A stretch of 64,000 nucleotides of DNA, taken from NCBI GenBank assembly GCA_905182985.1, contig CAJJDN010000078.1, positions 30,002-94,001 on the forward strand, in the 5' to 3' direction. The notes beneath the pieces are model-generated. The model worked only from the letters and a program-made list of their open reading frames with translations. It did no database searches and had not been told where the DNA came from. Position 1 is the stretch's first letter; every line of letters begins with the position of its first letter. This stretch comes from Paramecium sonneborni (lineage: Eukaryota > Ciliophora > Oligohymenophorea > Peniculida > Parameciidae). Made by a program: the position numbers and the translations under genes. Shown here one piece after another: positions 38,422 through 53,655 of this stretch.

Positions 38422-40828
38422 CTATTCAAATTAAAATTAAGCAGTGCTTAATGTTGTTTTTTAATTATTTGGTCTAATAATAAACATTTCTTCAATGTTA
38501 TCATCAACTTCTAATAATATTTTAGAATTATCTCTTAATTGATCTTACTATTTAATTATACTAACAATTGTACTAGTATTTAATATATAAATACCCATCT
38601 TATTTATCGATAAATCTATTATCAGATAATATTTAATCTGATTGATATTATTCATAAGATTCTCCTGAATCCGAATCAGATTCAATATCTTCAGACTCTA
38701 TTATTTCATTACTTTTCGAGTATAAATCATTTGGATCAATAAGATCGTATTTTAATCGAAACATTTTCATTGCATCAAAATTTATCTATTATTAAGTTTA
38801 TTTTTATACTAAAATTCTTTTAAAAGTTCTATTAAAAGCTCTTTAATCAATATTCTTATCTCTAAGAAATTAACCTCTATTTTGAGAATGAAAATTATCA
38901 TGTTTAAATATCTTTTCAATATCTGGTTTATAATTCAAAATTGGACAATTATTAATTAAATGTGTTTATGAATCACAAGAATAACATTTTAAATTAATTA
39001 TATTAAAATATCCATATTAGATTGAATGTTTAATATACATAAATCTTTCGTGATCTACTTTATTTGATAATATGATATTTATAAAATCAGATTATTTAAT
39101 TTTATAAAGTTAAGTAAATTCTAAAGTTTTATAAATTGTTTTATTTAAAATTCCTGAGAAAAAATATGTTTCTCCAAAAGAATCTCCTAATTTTAAAATA
39201 TGCAATCTCTATTCATATTCTTAAACTTCTATTTCTCCAGAATCAATCAAATATAAAGATTAATCTTATTAAGATATTATTTCATTTGGATTATAATGAA
39301 TACGCTCCATATATTTAGTTAATTACTAAAGGGAATCTTTAGAGAATTTTTATAATATTTTGCTATAAGACAAAGCTTGTAATCTTATCTAAAATATTAA
39401 TTCTTCTTTCATGTCAGGTCTTAAGGATTAAAGTATAGTTTAAATCTTATCTATATTTACCATCTGATAAATACCTCGTAATCATTTTTTTTATTATAAA
39501 ACATATATTTAATATAATTTCTCACTTTAGCTTTCATTAGTAGAGGCACATTTCTCTTATTTAAAAAGGCATTTATGGTTTCCAAATCTTTACTAAAAAT
39601 AATTTAAATAAATACAATAATTAAAGTTATTATTCATAAAAGGGTTTTAAATTTTAATTCAATTTTAATATTATTAAACTACATATCCAAACTGACAGAA
39701 ATGTTAAAATACTTGAAAAAATCAATTCTGTATTAGTATTTAAGGTTATATTATTAGAGCCATTTAATAATTAGGATATTGAATAATAGAATGAATGGCA
39801 ATATCTTGTAATGTTATCTGATTCATGTAATTGATATTGATATATCCATGAATTATCATTATTTATGGCTAATATATGCCAAATACACGAACTTAAATGG
39901 ATTAAATATAATAATTAAGTTATGTTTATAATGAGTTAAAAATTTAAGGAGGTGTAATCAGATAATTTATTTAGGATTGAATTTAGTTTAAGTAATGATG
40001 AAATAAATTAAAAGGCGTATAAAATGAGCATAATTTCATCATTATTATTTTATATGAGTAAAACTATAGTTGTAATAGAATATATTAGATTGATTAATAA
40101 ATTGCATGGGATTTGATGTTTAAGGATTTCAAATTTATTGAATATCCTGTTTCCTTTTAAAATATATGGAGAAATTAAATAAATGAATAAATCAAGTATA
40201 ATAAATAACATGAATAGGATTTATGTTAATTGTTAATTCTGAGTATGAAATGTAATTTTATAGATTAACCAAAAGATTAAAATGATAGTGAATATTAATG
40301 TGAGTAGATCCCAAATAATATAAAATAAGAAATTAAGTATAAATAGATTCTAATGATTAGTATTTAAATCATGTGGTGATATGATATATTTTTCAGTTAA
40401 TATCTATTTTTATAATGAATTAAAAAAATAGTCATTATAAATGTATGCTTTTTGTTTAAGAAGAGTGATAAATTTATGTATAATTTTTTAGTCTAATATT
40501 TCTTTATTGATAAAAGGTGATGAGAATACAAACATCTTAAACTTATTAAAATTACTTTTTTTCATTTTTTTAGTTTCAGTTTCATCTATAAGTTTGAGTT
40601 CAGGAGTGTCAGTTTGATTTGGTCTGAAGATATCAATTTATCTATGAATATTCTAATAATATAATATTAAAATACAGGATCAGAAAAAGAATTAGGATTA
40701 CTAAGTAGAGATGAATTAATAGTAGGTGGTTTGAGATCTGATGGAAATTATAATGATTAAGGCATTTATGAACATGATATTCTTTAGGATCTAATTTTAT
40801 GATCACTTTCAAATGATAAATTAATCAT
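37564..40828 (-). CDS. Cyclic-nucleotide-binding channel-like protein lacking GYG, with CCHC zinc knuckle
   Basis: ATG at 40828, TGA 37564-37566, introns 40653-40675, 39593-39615, 39446-39474 and 38573-38594; 3168 nt, 1055 aa. Six hydrophobic segments (about residues 140-390) are followed by a C-linker (FLNKRNVPLLMKAKVRNYIK) and a cyclic-nucleotide-binding domain (YLIDSGEIEV, KLGDSFGET), as in EAG/CNG-type channels. The pore loop reads YYSISQLLNGSNNITLNT, where potassium channels have TVGYGD, so the filter is absent. After the binding domain comes CYSCDSQTHLINNCP (C-X2-C-X4-H-X4-C, a zinc knuckle), an acidic segment, a poly-Gln tract and a long Ser-rich tail. It could be a regulatory subunit, a non-selective channel or a sensor. 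Confidence 0.88.
38341..38426 (-). repeat. Poly-glutamine-coding tract (TAA/TAG repeats)
   Basis: On the minus strand this is a near-continuous run of TAA, TAG and CAA codons inside the channel-like gene. It encodes about 25 Gln with a few Leu and Tyr. In the plus text it appears as TTATTATTA runs. It would be a wall of stops in the standard code. Confidence 0.9.
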
Positions 40829-40847
40829 AATAATTATATAATAATAA

Positions 40848-44621
<3,774 letters not shown>

Positions 44622-46035
44622 TTTTTATTATATTAATTATTATGAAAAATTTTATTTATTCAGAATTTGGCACTAATTAAATTTATTAATAAATTTTAAT
44701 TTTATGCTAAATTTTAAAATCCCTTATTCTAATGATATTTTCATATTATGAAAATTTTATGAAACCTGAAGTCTTTAAGAATTTCAGAATTTATTCTAGT
44801 GATACTAAAAATAATCATTACTTATTACTGTTTAAATGTTAAATATTGATATAAGTGTATTTCAGAAAATTTAGTTTACTTATTAAAATATATTAGCTCT
44901 AAAATAGAGCTATTTCAAACAGATGAATATCAAAAATATTTATTTTTAATTTATTTTCTTACTAAATTCATGCTTCATTATTAATTGAATTAAATATGTT
45001 AGCAATTTTAACATTCACTTTGATAAGATAATTTTAATTATTATATATTTATCATCTCTACTTTTGGTTGTTTTATATTTGATAGATGGAAGTAGAAGAC
45101 TATTATGTATCTGTGAGTAATATTTAGATATAATATAAAACTTTAAACAAAAATATAATTCCATTATTGTTTGAATTTCTAAGTACTTTAAATAAATACT
45201 ACTATTAAATTGATGAATATCTATATATGTATATAAAGAGATAAGTATTAAGTGTTGTAAGTTGAATTATTAAAGAAAAAACATACGTAAAAGAAGGTGA
45301 AAATCCTTAATGATGAGAATCAACCTCTAAATTCATAATGTGTAAATATTATTTATAATGTTATATATATTATTATATATTTATGGACATTCCTTTAAAA
45401 TGCATTTCATTCAGTTCAAATTGGTTTTATTCATAGATTGCTTAAATGAATCATTATTTATTATTTTATAGAGTTAATGATTCAGTGTTTGTCTGCAATA
45501 ATGAAAATAAACACTTCAAATATACATTGCAATGATAATAAAAAGTAACAATTGTTATAATTAAAAAATTAATACATTCTTGTTGCTTAAGAGGGTGGTG
45601 TTATAACTAACTATCTTTGAACAATAAAAGTATTTGGGTAAACTTGAATTTAACATTACAAATTACAACAATTTTAAAAAGAAATTAGTAATTAATATTA
45701 TTTGACATATGACAATAAAGGAATATAATAAATATGAATTGATTCAATTTGAATTAAAATTGATAACAAAACCTGATTGTATTCCAAAATGGGAAAATCA
45801 AAATATTATCAATTATTAAAGTACCAAATGTATAGATTTTTATAGAAATAAGATTTTAATTATCCTAATCATATTTTATGTATTGATATTTAAAGTTAAT
45901 ATGGAATCTTAAATAAATTACAGAAAACAATTAGTTTACTTATATTTCAATTAGTTTAAATAGATTAATAATATTAATTAACTTAATTAATGATAATCAT
46001 ATCTTTATTTAATTAAAATTAATTGTTAATAATAA
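44622..46035. other. Spacer with a possible short plus-strand gene from 45086
   Basis: ATG 45086 opens MEVEDYYVSVSNIQIQYKTL and about 50 further protein-like residues. Continuing needs a 19-nt intron near 45260, leading to KILNDENQPLNS, after which the frame degrades. RVNDSVFVCNNENKH near 45470 is another coding-like scrap. It may be a small gene with unresolved introns or a decayed one. The promoter of the ABC transporter should lie near 44622-44900. Confidence 0.3.
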
Positions 46036-48215
46036 ATGACAACTGACAATCTTAATAAAGTATCAATCACATTAAATTTTTGGACAATAATTAAGGAGGA
46101 GATATTGATAAAAAAATGAATTAGAAGATATTTATAAAGAATAATTATTTGACAAATTTGTTTTTAAAGATCCATCACCAAAGTTGAATAGCTTAATCTA
46201 ATTAATATTATTGTATTAGCCTAGAAAATGGGTATTAAATTTATTAGAATTATTTGGTGTTTAATTTTAAAATATAAGGCATAATGACATGATTACAAAA
46301 CCTCATCAATCTTTTTTATCATGGTTACTGGTAGAATTCCAATAATTGAATTATCAACAGAATAAGTGCACTTTAATTTTTTGATTAAATAAAGGATTAA
46401 ATTATAATTGCTTATTTCTAATAAAATATTTGATATCATTATAATCAAATAGTATTCGATTTTTATTTAACAATGAAAATGCTTTTGTATTTTATATTTA
46501 ATGGATATCCTGTGTTCTTTTATAAGAAATATCATTATGATACTAAGTAAATTCATAATATAGATATAAACTGCATCATAATAGTATATAATTTGATAAA
46601 AGCATTTGTAATTTAATAATATAATAGCAATATATATATTAAGCCAGTGGTTGCAATAATCAAACTATACTCAAGAATATAATCCATGATGAAATTGTAT
46701 TATTGGTCTATTTAAAAGATTGTTTTCCAAATTAAAATAGAATAACAAGATGGATTAATCACAGCTCTAACAAAATTTGATTAATCATTACAAATTTAGA
46801 ATGTCTATGAAATCTTATAAAGATTGATACTTAATATATAAACTTTAGAAGAATTGGATAAAGCAAATATTAGAAGTCATAGTGGTTTTTTATTGGATTT
46901 TTTGTATTTGATAAATAATTTAATTATTAGAAGTACAATAATAGATTTTATTTTAGGTTTTAAGGATTATATTTGAGATTGAAAATAAAGTACCNNNNNN
47001 NNNNNNNNNNNNNNNNNNNNNNNNNNNNNNNNNNNNNNNNNNNNNNNNNNNNNNNNNNNNNNNNNNNNNNNNNNNNNNNNNNNNNNNNNNNNNNNNNNNN
47101 NNNNNNNNNNNNNNNNNNNNNNNNNNNNNNNNNNNNNNNNNNNNNNNNNNNNNNNNNNNNNNNNNNNNNNNNNNNNNNNNNNNNNNNNNNNNNNNNNNNN
47201 NNNNNNNNNNNNNNNNNNNNNNNNNNNNNNNNNNNNNNNNNNNNNNNNNNNNNNNNNNNNNNNNNNNNNNNNNNNNNNNNNNNNNNNNNNNNNNNNNNNN
47301 NNNNNNNNNNNNNNNNNNNNNNNNNNNNNNNNNNNNNNNNNNNNNNNNNNNNNNNNNNNNNNNNNNNNNNNNNNNNNNNNNNNNNNNNNNNNNNNNNNNN
47401 NNNNNNNNNNNNNNNNNNNNNNNNNNNNNNNNNNNNNNNNNNNNNNNNNNNNNNNNNNNNNNNNNNNNNNNNNNNNNNNNNNNNNNNNNNNNNNNNNNNN
47501 NNNNNNNNNNNNNNNNNNNNNNNNNNNNNNNNNNNNNNNNNNNNNNNNNNNNNNNNNNNNNNNNNNNNNNNNNNNNNNNNNNNNNNNNNNNNNNNNNNNN
47601 NNNNNNNNNNNNNNNNNNNNNNNNNNNNNNNNNNNNNNNNNNNNNNNNNNNNNNNNNNNNNNNNNNNNNNNNNNNNNNNNNNNNNNNNNNNNNNNNNNNN
47701 NNNNNNNNNNNNNNNNNNNNNNNNNNNNNNNNNNNNNNNNNNNNNNNNNNNNNNNNNNNNNNNNNNNNNNNNNNNNNNNNNNNNNNNTAGCAATATATAT
47801 ATTAAGCCAGTGGTTGCAATAATCAAACTATACTCAAGAATATAATCCATGATGAAATTGTATTATTGGTCTATTTAAAAGATTGTTTTCCAAATTAAAA
47901 TAGAATAACAAGATGGATTAATCACAGCTCTAACAAAATTTGATTAATCATTACAAATTTAGAATGTCTATGAAATCTTATAAAGATTGATACTTAATAT
48001 ATAAACTTTAGAAGAATTGGATAAAGCAAATATTAGAAGTCATAGTGGTTTTTTATTGGATTTTTTGTATTTGATAAATAATTTAATTATTAGAAGTACA
48101 ATAATAGATTTTATTTTAGGTTTTAAGGATTATATTTGAGATTGAAAATAAAGTACCACCTTATAAGAAGAAGAATAAGAAAAAAGTAAAATTAGACAAT
48201 GAATAATAAGATTGA
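46036..48215 (+). CDS. Unidentified gene, structure unresolved, interrupted by an assembly gap
   Basis: Protein-like stretches in the plus direction: LEDIYKEQLFDKF from about 46120, LNYNCLFLIKYLIS from about 46390, VVAIIKLYSRIQSMMKLYYW from about 46640, then LILNIQTLEELDKANIRSHS, and a basic tail (PPYKKKNKKKVKL) ending at TGA 48213-48215, 29 bp before the next gene. The frames differ, and I could not place introns that join all of them. The last 370 bp before the gap are repeated after it, so only one copy belongs in the gene. Mostly alpha-helical; gamma-tubulin-complex-like helices were considered but not supported. Confidence 0.45.
46625..48157 (+). repeat. 370-bp exact duplication flanking a gap (likely assembly artefact)
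   Basis: 46625-46994 and 47788-48157 appear identical base for base, one ending at the first N and the other starting right after the last N. Contig ends that overlap but were not merged would give this pattern. Confidence 0.9.
46995..47787. other. Assembly gap (793 N)
   Basis: Run of N flanked on both sides by the same 370-bp sequence, so the gap may contain no real sequence at all. Confidence 1.
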
Positions 48216-48244
48216 ATATATATATATATATAAATATATAATAA

Positions 48245-50376
48245 ATGAAACATTCTTAATTAGTTCACCTACTGTCCAAATAACCATAATCTATTGATAA
48301 TTAAGGAGCTACTTAAATGAGTACTCCTAGAGCCAATTAACAATCATAATAAACTTTGACTCTACCACATAAATTGAATACATTGAGTACAGCCTACAGT
48401 AAAGAGTAGAGACAAGTAACAGAAGGTAATGAAGATTTTGAAGTTTAAGTAAACTAATTCAATGTAATAAGAAAATTAAAGATCTACAAAATAGATTGAT
48501 ATCTAGATGTACTACGTTAGAATTCCTTATTTAAGTTATTACAACAAACAAAAATTAATTGAACAGTTTACCAACCATTTAAAAAATTGAGTAGCTCTTA
48601 CTCTCTATTGTTAACACTATTTAGAATACAACTAAAAATGAAATTTAGTTAGGCTTCTTAAATAGATAACAAAAGAAAACTTCTGGTATTCAATCTTAAT
48701 TATTTTATAGTCTTTAATAAGTAGGTATTAAAAAAAGAGGCTGATTTATTTGATAGAAATAAGTCATTGCAGCAAGAAGTTGAAATCAATTCATCTAGAA
48801 GTAATAAATTGATAGAAGAAAATTTAAAATTATAAAAGTAATTAAAATCAGAAAAAAATTTAAACGAAATTAATATCAAGAAAATAAATGCATTAGAAAA
48901 AAGAATTGAATTTATAGTGTCAAATGATATCAACATTTTTGAAATGAGATCGAATTTGACAATTTTAATGAAGGAGAATGAACAATTAAAAAGGGATTTG
49001 GAAAGAAAAAATTAAGAAGTAGAGAGAATTCAAGGAAAATTAAATTAATATTAATTAGTGGTAAGTAGATTATAAAAAACTATTGATAATTTAAGAAAGA
49101 AAAATGATGATGATGAAATTAGAGGATTTATAAAAAAAGATGATATTGAATTATTAATGAATTTTAAGATACCATAAAATTTGGATTTTCGAATAGTGTG
49201 TTAGAAATTAGATCATTAAAATTTATTGAATGATTTATGTGAAAAAGGGGTTATAAATACATTATAATAAATATCTTAATAATCATAAGAAGTTTAGAAA
49301 TAGTAAATAACATACTATTGTAATTAATTGTTGTCTTTTAAGGAGTTTTCTGAGAGATTGAATTAATTGTTATTATAAATGGAAGAGTTCAGCAATTGTT
49401 AAACAATAGAAGATCTAATTTTTAATGTAAATAGACAATTACCTTAAGTATTTAAATGTGAGACAGCCAAATTATGGTTGCTAGATACAAAGAATGGATT
49501 ATTATATTCATATTTGGAAACTAGATAATAAATAAAGGCTTTATAAGATAAAGGATTGGTAGCAGATACATTTAAAATGTATTAAGCATAGAATATAAGT
49601 TAGAAACCAAAGAAAGCAATAATATATAGATTAAATGATAATGAGTAGGCTGAATATGGAAAGAGTGCATTAATATTACCAATATTTTGTATAGGTTAGA
49701 ATATAATAAGAGGTAGTTTGATAATATTGAATTCAGAATAAGAGTAATTTTCTTTTGATGAAGAATATTTTGGTATAATAATAAGTAGTTTTTTGGGGAT
49801 AATATTATAAAGATTAGTAGATAAGGAGAGTTGGTTAATAGCATAAAAGTATCGTAGTTTGATGAATAATTAATTAACAGAGATTTTAAGATCAAAAGAT
49901 AAGTAAATAGCTAGTGAGAGAATAAGATAAAGTTTTAAAAAGATATTTGGATTTTAGATAATATAGTTTTATTTTGTGGATAATGATAAAATGATAAGTT
50001 TTGTGGATGGAAAGGAATAGTAATTTTCATTAGATTATGGATTGGCTGGAATGGCAGTTAGAAATAAGTAGAGATATATAGTGAATGACATAAAAAGATC
50101 TGTTAATTTTAATCCAAAGGTTGATTTGATATCTATATTGCCTGTTTTTATTTAGCCTTTATTAAATAAATAAGATGTGGTGATTGGAGTAGTTGAAGTA
50201 AATAATTATAAATTAATAAATAGACTTGTTTAAAGAATAAGTTATCAATTGATATGGAAAGAGAACATTTATTAGAAGTGAGTGAAAATCTATTTGGAAT
50301 TGAAGAACCTTTAACAAGTTAATTATAAAGTTATGTTGAATTGTTGGCAGGAACTTTATCTAATATAAAATTTTGA
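48245..50376 (+). CDS. Coiled-coil protein with GAF domains
   Basis: ATG 48245, TGA 50374-50376, introns 48449-48471, 48686-48710 and 50198-50223; 685 aa. An Ser/Thr/Gln-rich head is followed by coiled coil (about residues 70-330, for example KENEQLKRDLERKNQEVER). A GAF-like domain follows (about 370-500: LPQVFKCETAKLWLLD, ALILPIF, GSLIILNS), then a second one (about 520-660: FGFQIIQFYFVDND, YGLAGMAVRNKQRYIVND, VVIGVVE). GAF domains bind cyclic nucleotides or other small ligands, or pair proteins. No catalytic domain is attached. It could be a ciliary or centrosomal sensor. The first intron is the least certain. Confidence 0.88.
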
Positions 50377-50417
50377 TATAATATTTGATTAAATTTATTA
50401 TAATAATAAAATAAAAG

Positions 50418-51442
50418 ATGTCTGAAAAATAATTGGATAGTCAATATAAATTACAAGAGTAGGAAACATAATCAGGAAATAATATGGATTTGAATAGTCC
50501 TTAAGGTAGTAGTAGTAAGAAGAAAGCAAGAGCACGTACAGCATCTGAAAGGACCTTTAGTGCTGCTGAAACCTTATATGGTCGACCTAGAAATACAGGA
50601 TCAATGATACTATTGAGAACAGCTGATTAATTTAATAAAAAGGTTATTCATGATGTGATTAATCATTCTCCATCAAAACAACAATATTCATTTGCTAAAG
50701 CTACAAGATTCTCGAAACCTCGTTCCAGCTATTGTCAACAATAATTTTATGATTCATAGTATATTAATCTTATTTATACTATTAGAATAAGAACATCTCT
50801 TGGCAAAAGAACATGCAGTTTCGGATATGGTATAAAATTTGACTTTGCAAAATTAACTGATAAGTATATTCCACCCCCTACTGCTTATACCATTAAATCT
50901 AAACCTAAACCAGTCACTAAATTTGGATATGGTAGAGAAGAAACTAAGGCAGTGGGTATTTATGGAAATACCAATAAGAATCCTGCACCAAATACATACA
51001 GTTTGAAAGATACTTTCTCCAATTTAAAATTTTCATTTGGAGAAAGGACTAAAGCCAAACGTATCTAATTATATAATTTTAGACATATATTTGGAATCTA
51101 CAACACCTTCTCCTTGTGCTTATAATATTGGAGGTATTAGTAAGACTGGAAATTATTTTAATTCTAAATATTCCAGCAATCGAGCACCATTGTTCTCTCC
51201 ATCTTCTAATAAATCTATTAGAATCATTAAAACTCCAGGACCAGGAACTTATGATCCTCCAGGAGATATTGCTGATTTTAGATTAAAAAGCAGTTCAGGT
51301 TTCAGTTTTGGAGCTTCAGAAAGGAAAACTATTTAAATTCGAAATAAAGTTTGTAAATTAATTATATTTCATCCTTTTAGATCCTGGTCCTGGAACTTAT
51401 TAATTGCCATCAGAATTTGGAGATATTGAATATCCAGATTGA
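50418..51442 (+). CDS. Sperm-tail PG-rich repeat (STPGR) protein
   Basis: ATG 50418, TGA 51440-51442, introns 50759-50785, 51061-51082 and 51353-51380; 315 aa. A basic Ser-rich N-terminus precedes repeats with the family pattern P-G-P-x-x-Y: PPPTAYTIKS, PAPNTYSLKD, PSPCAYNIGG, PGPGTYDPPG and PGPGTYQLPS, each followed by a FSFG or similar aromatic/Gly motif (KFSFGERTK, FSFGASERK). STPGR proteins are found with axonemal or cortical microtubules. The gene starts 41 bp after the GAF gene on the same strand and ends 50 bp before the next gene. Confidence 0.92.
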
Positions 51443-51492
51443 TAATCATTATATTTGCATTGTTAAAATCAAAAAAAATTATTAATAAAATT

Positions 51493-52251
51493 ATGTTAAC
51501 ATTATCATAAATGGATGAAGTTATCAAAATAACAGAATAACATATGCTTGATTGTTAAATTAATCATGATTTCAAAGAGGCTAATGAAGTTAAATCTAAA
51601 TTATTACAAATGAAAACTATTCGAGATCTCTTAGAAAGAGAAGAAATCATAGAATAATTTAAATTAGGAGAACAAAAAATTCATTCTATTACTAAATCAT
51701 AAATAGATGAAGTCAATCAATACTTTGCTTAATTGTTGGAAAAATTTAATTATTAAAAAAGTCAAGCACTTTAATAATTGTGGCATTAATAAAAAATATA
51801 ATTATAAAAATCTGTTTTCTATAAGAGATAATAAAATGCAGAATATTAGAACCTATAAAAAATTTTGACATACTTATCAAATTAAAAAGAATTTAAAAAA
51901 GCAGAGTTATATCAAGTTTACTTAAAAGAAGCTAATTAAGATCATATGAGAAGAACTCAATCAGAATAAAGATAAACTTAAGAAACTCAATAGAGAGTAC
52001 TTAAATAAAAACATGCTCATTAAGAAGAAGTACTTATGAATAAATTTAATGATCAAGAATAACTTATTAAATTAGAAATGAATAAAAGATTATAAGAAAT
52101 CGAATAAAAAAAAATAAATTAAATATCATAATTATAATTAGATAGAAATCAAAAAATGGCTTAACTTGAAAAAAGCCGAACAAAATCTATAAAAGTGTAA
52201 ATTTAATCATAATTAGATGAAATGGAAAAATGTGCTTTCATTTTAAAATGA
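51493..52251 (+). CDS. Coiled-coil protein
   Basis: Single exon, ATG 51493 to TGA 52249-52251, 252 aa. Almost wholly alpha-helical, rich in Gln, Glu and Lys, with long heptad stretches (VKSKLLQMKTIRDLLEREE near the start). Many Gln are encoded by TAA/TAG. Resembles tektin-like or other microtubule-associated rods, but no signature motif was recognised. It is convergent with the CHIP-like gene (100 bp between stops). Confidence 0.85.
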
Positions 52252-52351
52252 TTGTTATTAATTAATTATTATTTTTTATTATTTTTTTATTTAAGTTTAT
52301 AAAATATATTATTAAGAAATCAATTTACTATGAAATAGATCTCATTGAGTG

Positions 52352-53419
52352 TCATTCAAATCTTATTGCTTTATAATCCTTTTCATTTTCTATTCCAATC
52401 CAACCATATCGATTTTTTATTTCTGAAATACCTTTTGCTAATTAAATGTTTTCAATCATACGCAAAGGATCTATAAACTCTCTTGTTATAGGATCAATAT
52501 ATCCATTTTATTTAAATTATTATTGAATACTTTATTTATCATAAGATAGCCCAGAATTGAGAAGGATAGGTTCTTCCATAATTTCAAATAAGATAGGACA
52601 AACAAAATAATCTGGCATTGAAATATCTGTCTTTTTTTTTATGTTTTATTCAATAGTATTCCAATCAACTAATAACTATTAACGATGTGATATATCAGAA
52701 ATTGTTTGTTTTAAAGATTATATATCTAAATTCATCAATAATTAAATTTACTTCTTTTATCAATTTCTTATCTTATTAAATATATCATCCGTTTACCTTT
52801 TGCTATATTTTAGTTAATCAAAACTTTTAATTTATTTTTTTATTCATTCTTGCTTATATTAACTTATTCCATAGCTAAACTTTATATTATATTTAAATTA
52901 CCACATTCTAATTCCTAAATACCCAATTGAGCTTATTTGATAAGAGATTCTGTGGTATCAGGAAACATTTAAACTTCAATTAAAATAATTGTTCCATAAA
53001 TAAAGTGAGCTCGAGAGTTTTTTTAATCAATTTTCAATGCTTAATAAGCATCTTGTTTTGCTTCTTAGAATCTATTTAAAAGTTTATTAGCTACAGATCG
53101 GTTTGAGAAATATATTGAATCCCGATCATATAGATTCTAATTATACCCAAAGTCTTACAATAGCTTAAGTGTATGATTCAATTGCCTTTTTATATTATCT
53201 TAATTAAATATAATGATTTCCTTCTGCTTTTAATTCTTAAGCTTTCTTGATATTTTATGAATATCGACGATTGTTGCTTTAAGAAAAATCATTTCTTTTT
53301 CTTGCCTTCAGAATTTTCCTTTATGGATATTCATATTTTAATGAAAAATTCTTATGTTAATATTCGCATTCTGATAAACTAACTGAAATCTCTTCATTAT
53401 TAGAAATCATATTTCCCAT
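52352..53419 (-). CDS. CHIP/STUB1-like TPR + U-box E3 ubiquitin ligase
   Basis: ATG at 53419, TGA 52352-52354, introns 53137-53158 and 52726-52751; 339 aa, close to the 300 of animal CHIP. Residues about 55-155 form TPRs (AQELKAEGNHYI, YKKAIESYTQAI, YFSNRSVANKLL, AKQDAYQALKID), the module that binds the EEVD tails of Hsp70 and Hsp90. A helical middle is followed by a U-box (about 250-325: MPDYFVCPILFEIMEEPIL, GLSYDKQSI, DPITREF). The U-box recruits E2 enzymes so that chaperone-bound clients are ubiquitinated. The order TPR, helical hairpin, U-box is that of CHIP, so this is probably its orthologue. An N-terminal extension of about 50 residues is extra. Confidence 0.92.
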
Positions 53420-53655
53420 TATTTATTATTTAATCAATTTTTGATCAATAAAATTATATAAAATAACTAAATCATTTTACTTCATGATTAAGTTTAATCA
53501 ACTATTAAGAAAAAATCATTATTTATGATATCATTAAATAAATCAATGCACAATTAATTTAAGCTCAAGCAACTTAATTAAAACTACTAGAATAATTCTT
53601 CTTAAATCTAAATAAAATTTAGGATAATTTTAAAAAATATTTATATTGATAATAA

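Noticed and set aside
46036..48215. Gamma-tubulin complex component
   Set aside because: A few helical stretches looked suggestive, but no family motif is present and the gene structure is unresolved.
48700..48936. Minus-strand open frames in the GAF gene (also 49572-49895)
   Set aside because: They lie antisense to a continuous coiled-coil and GAF reading on the plus strand.
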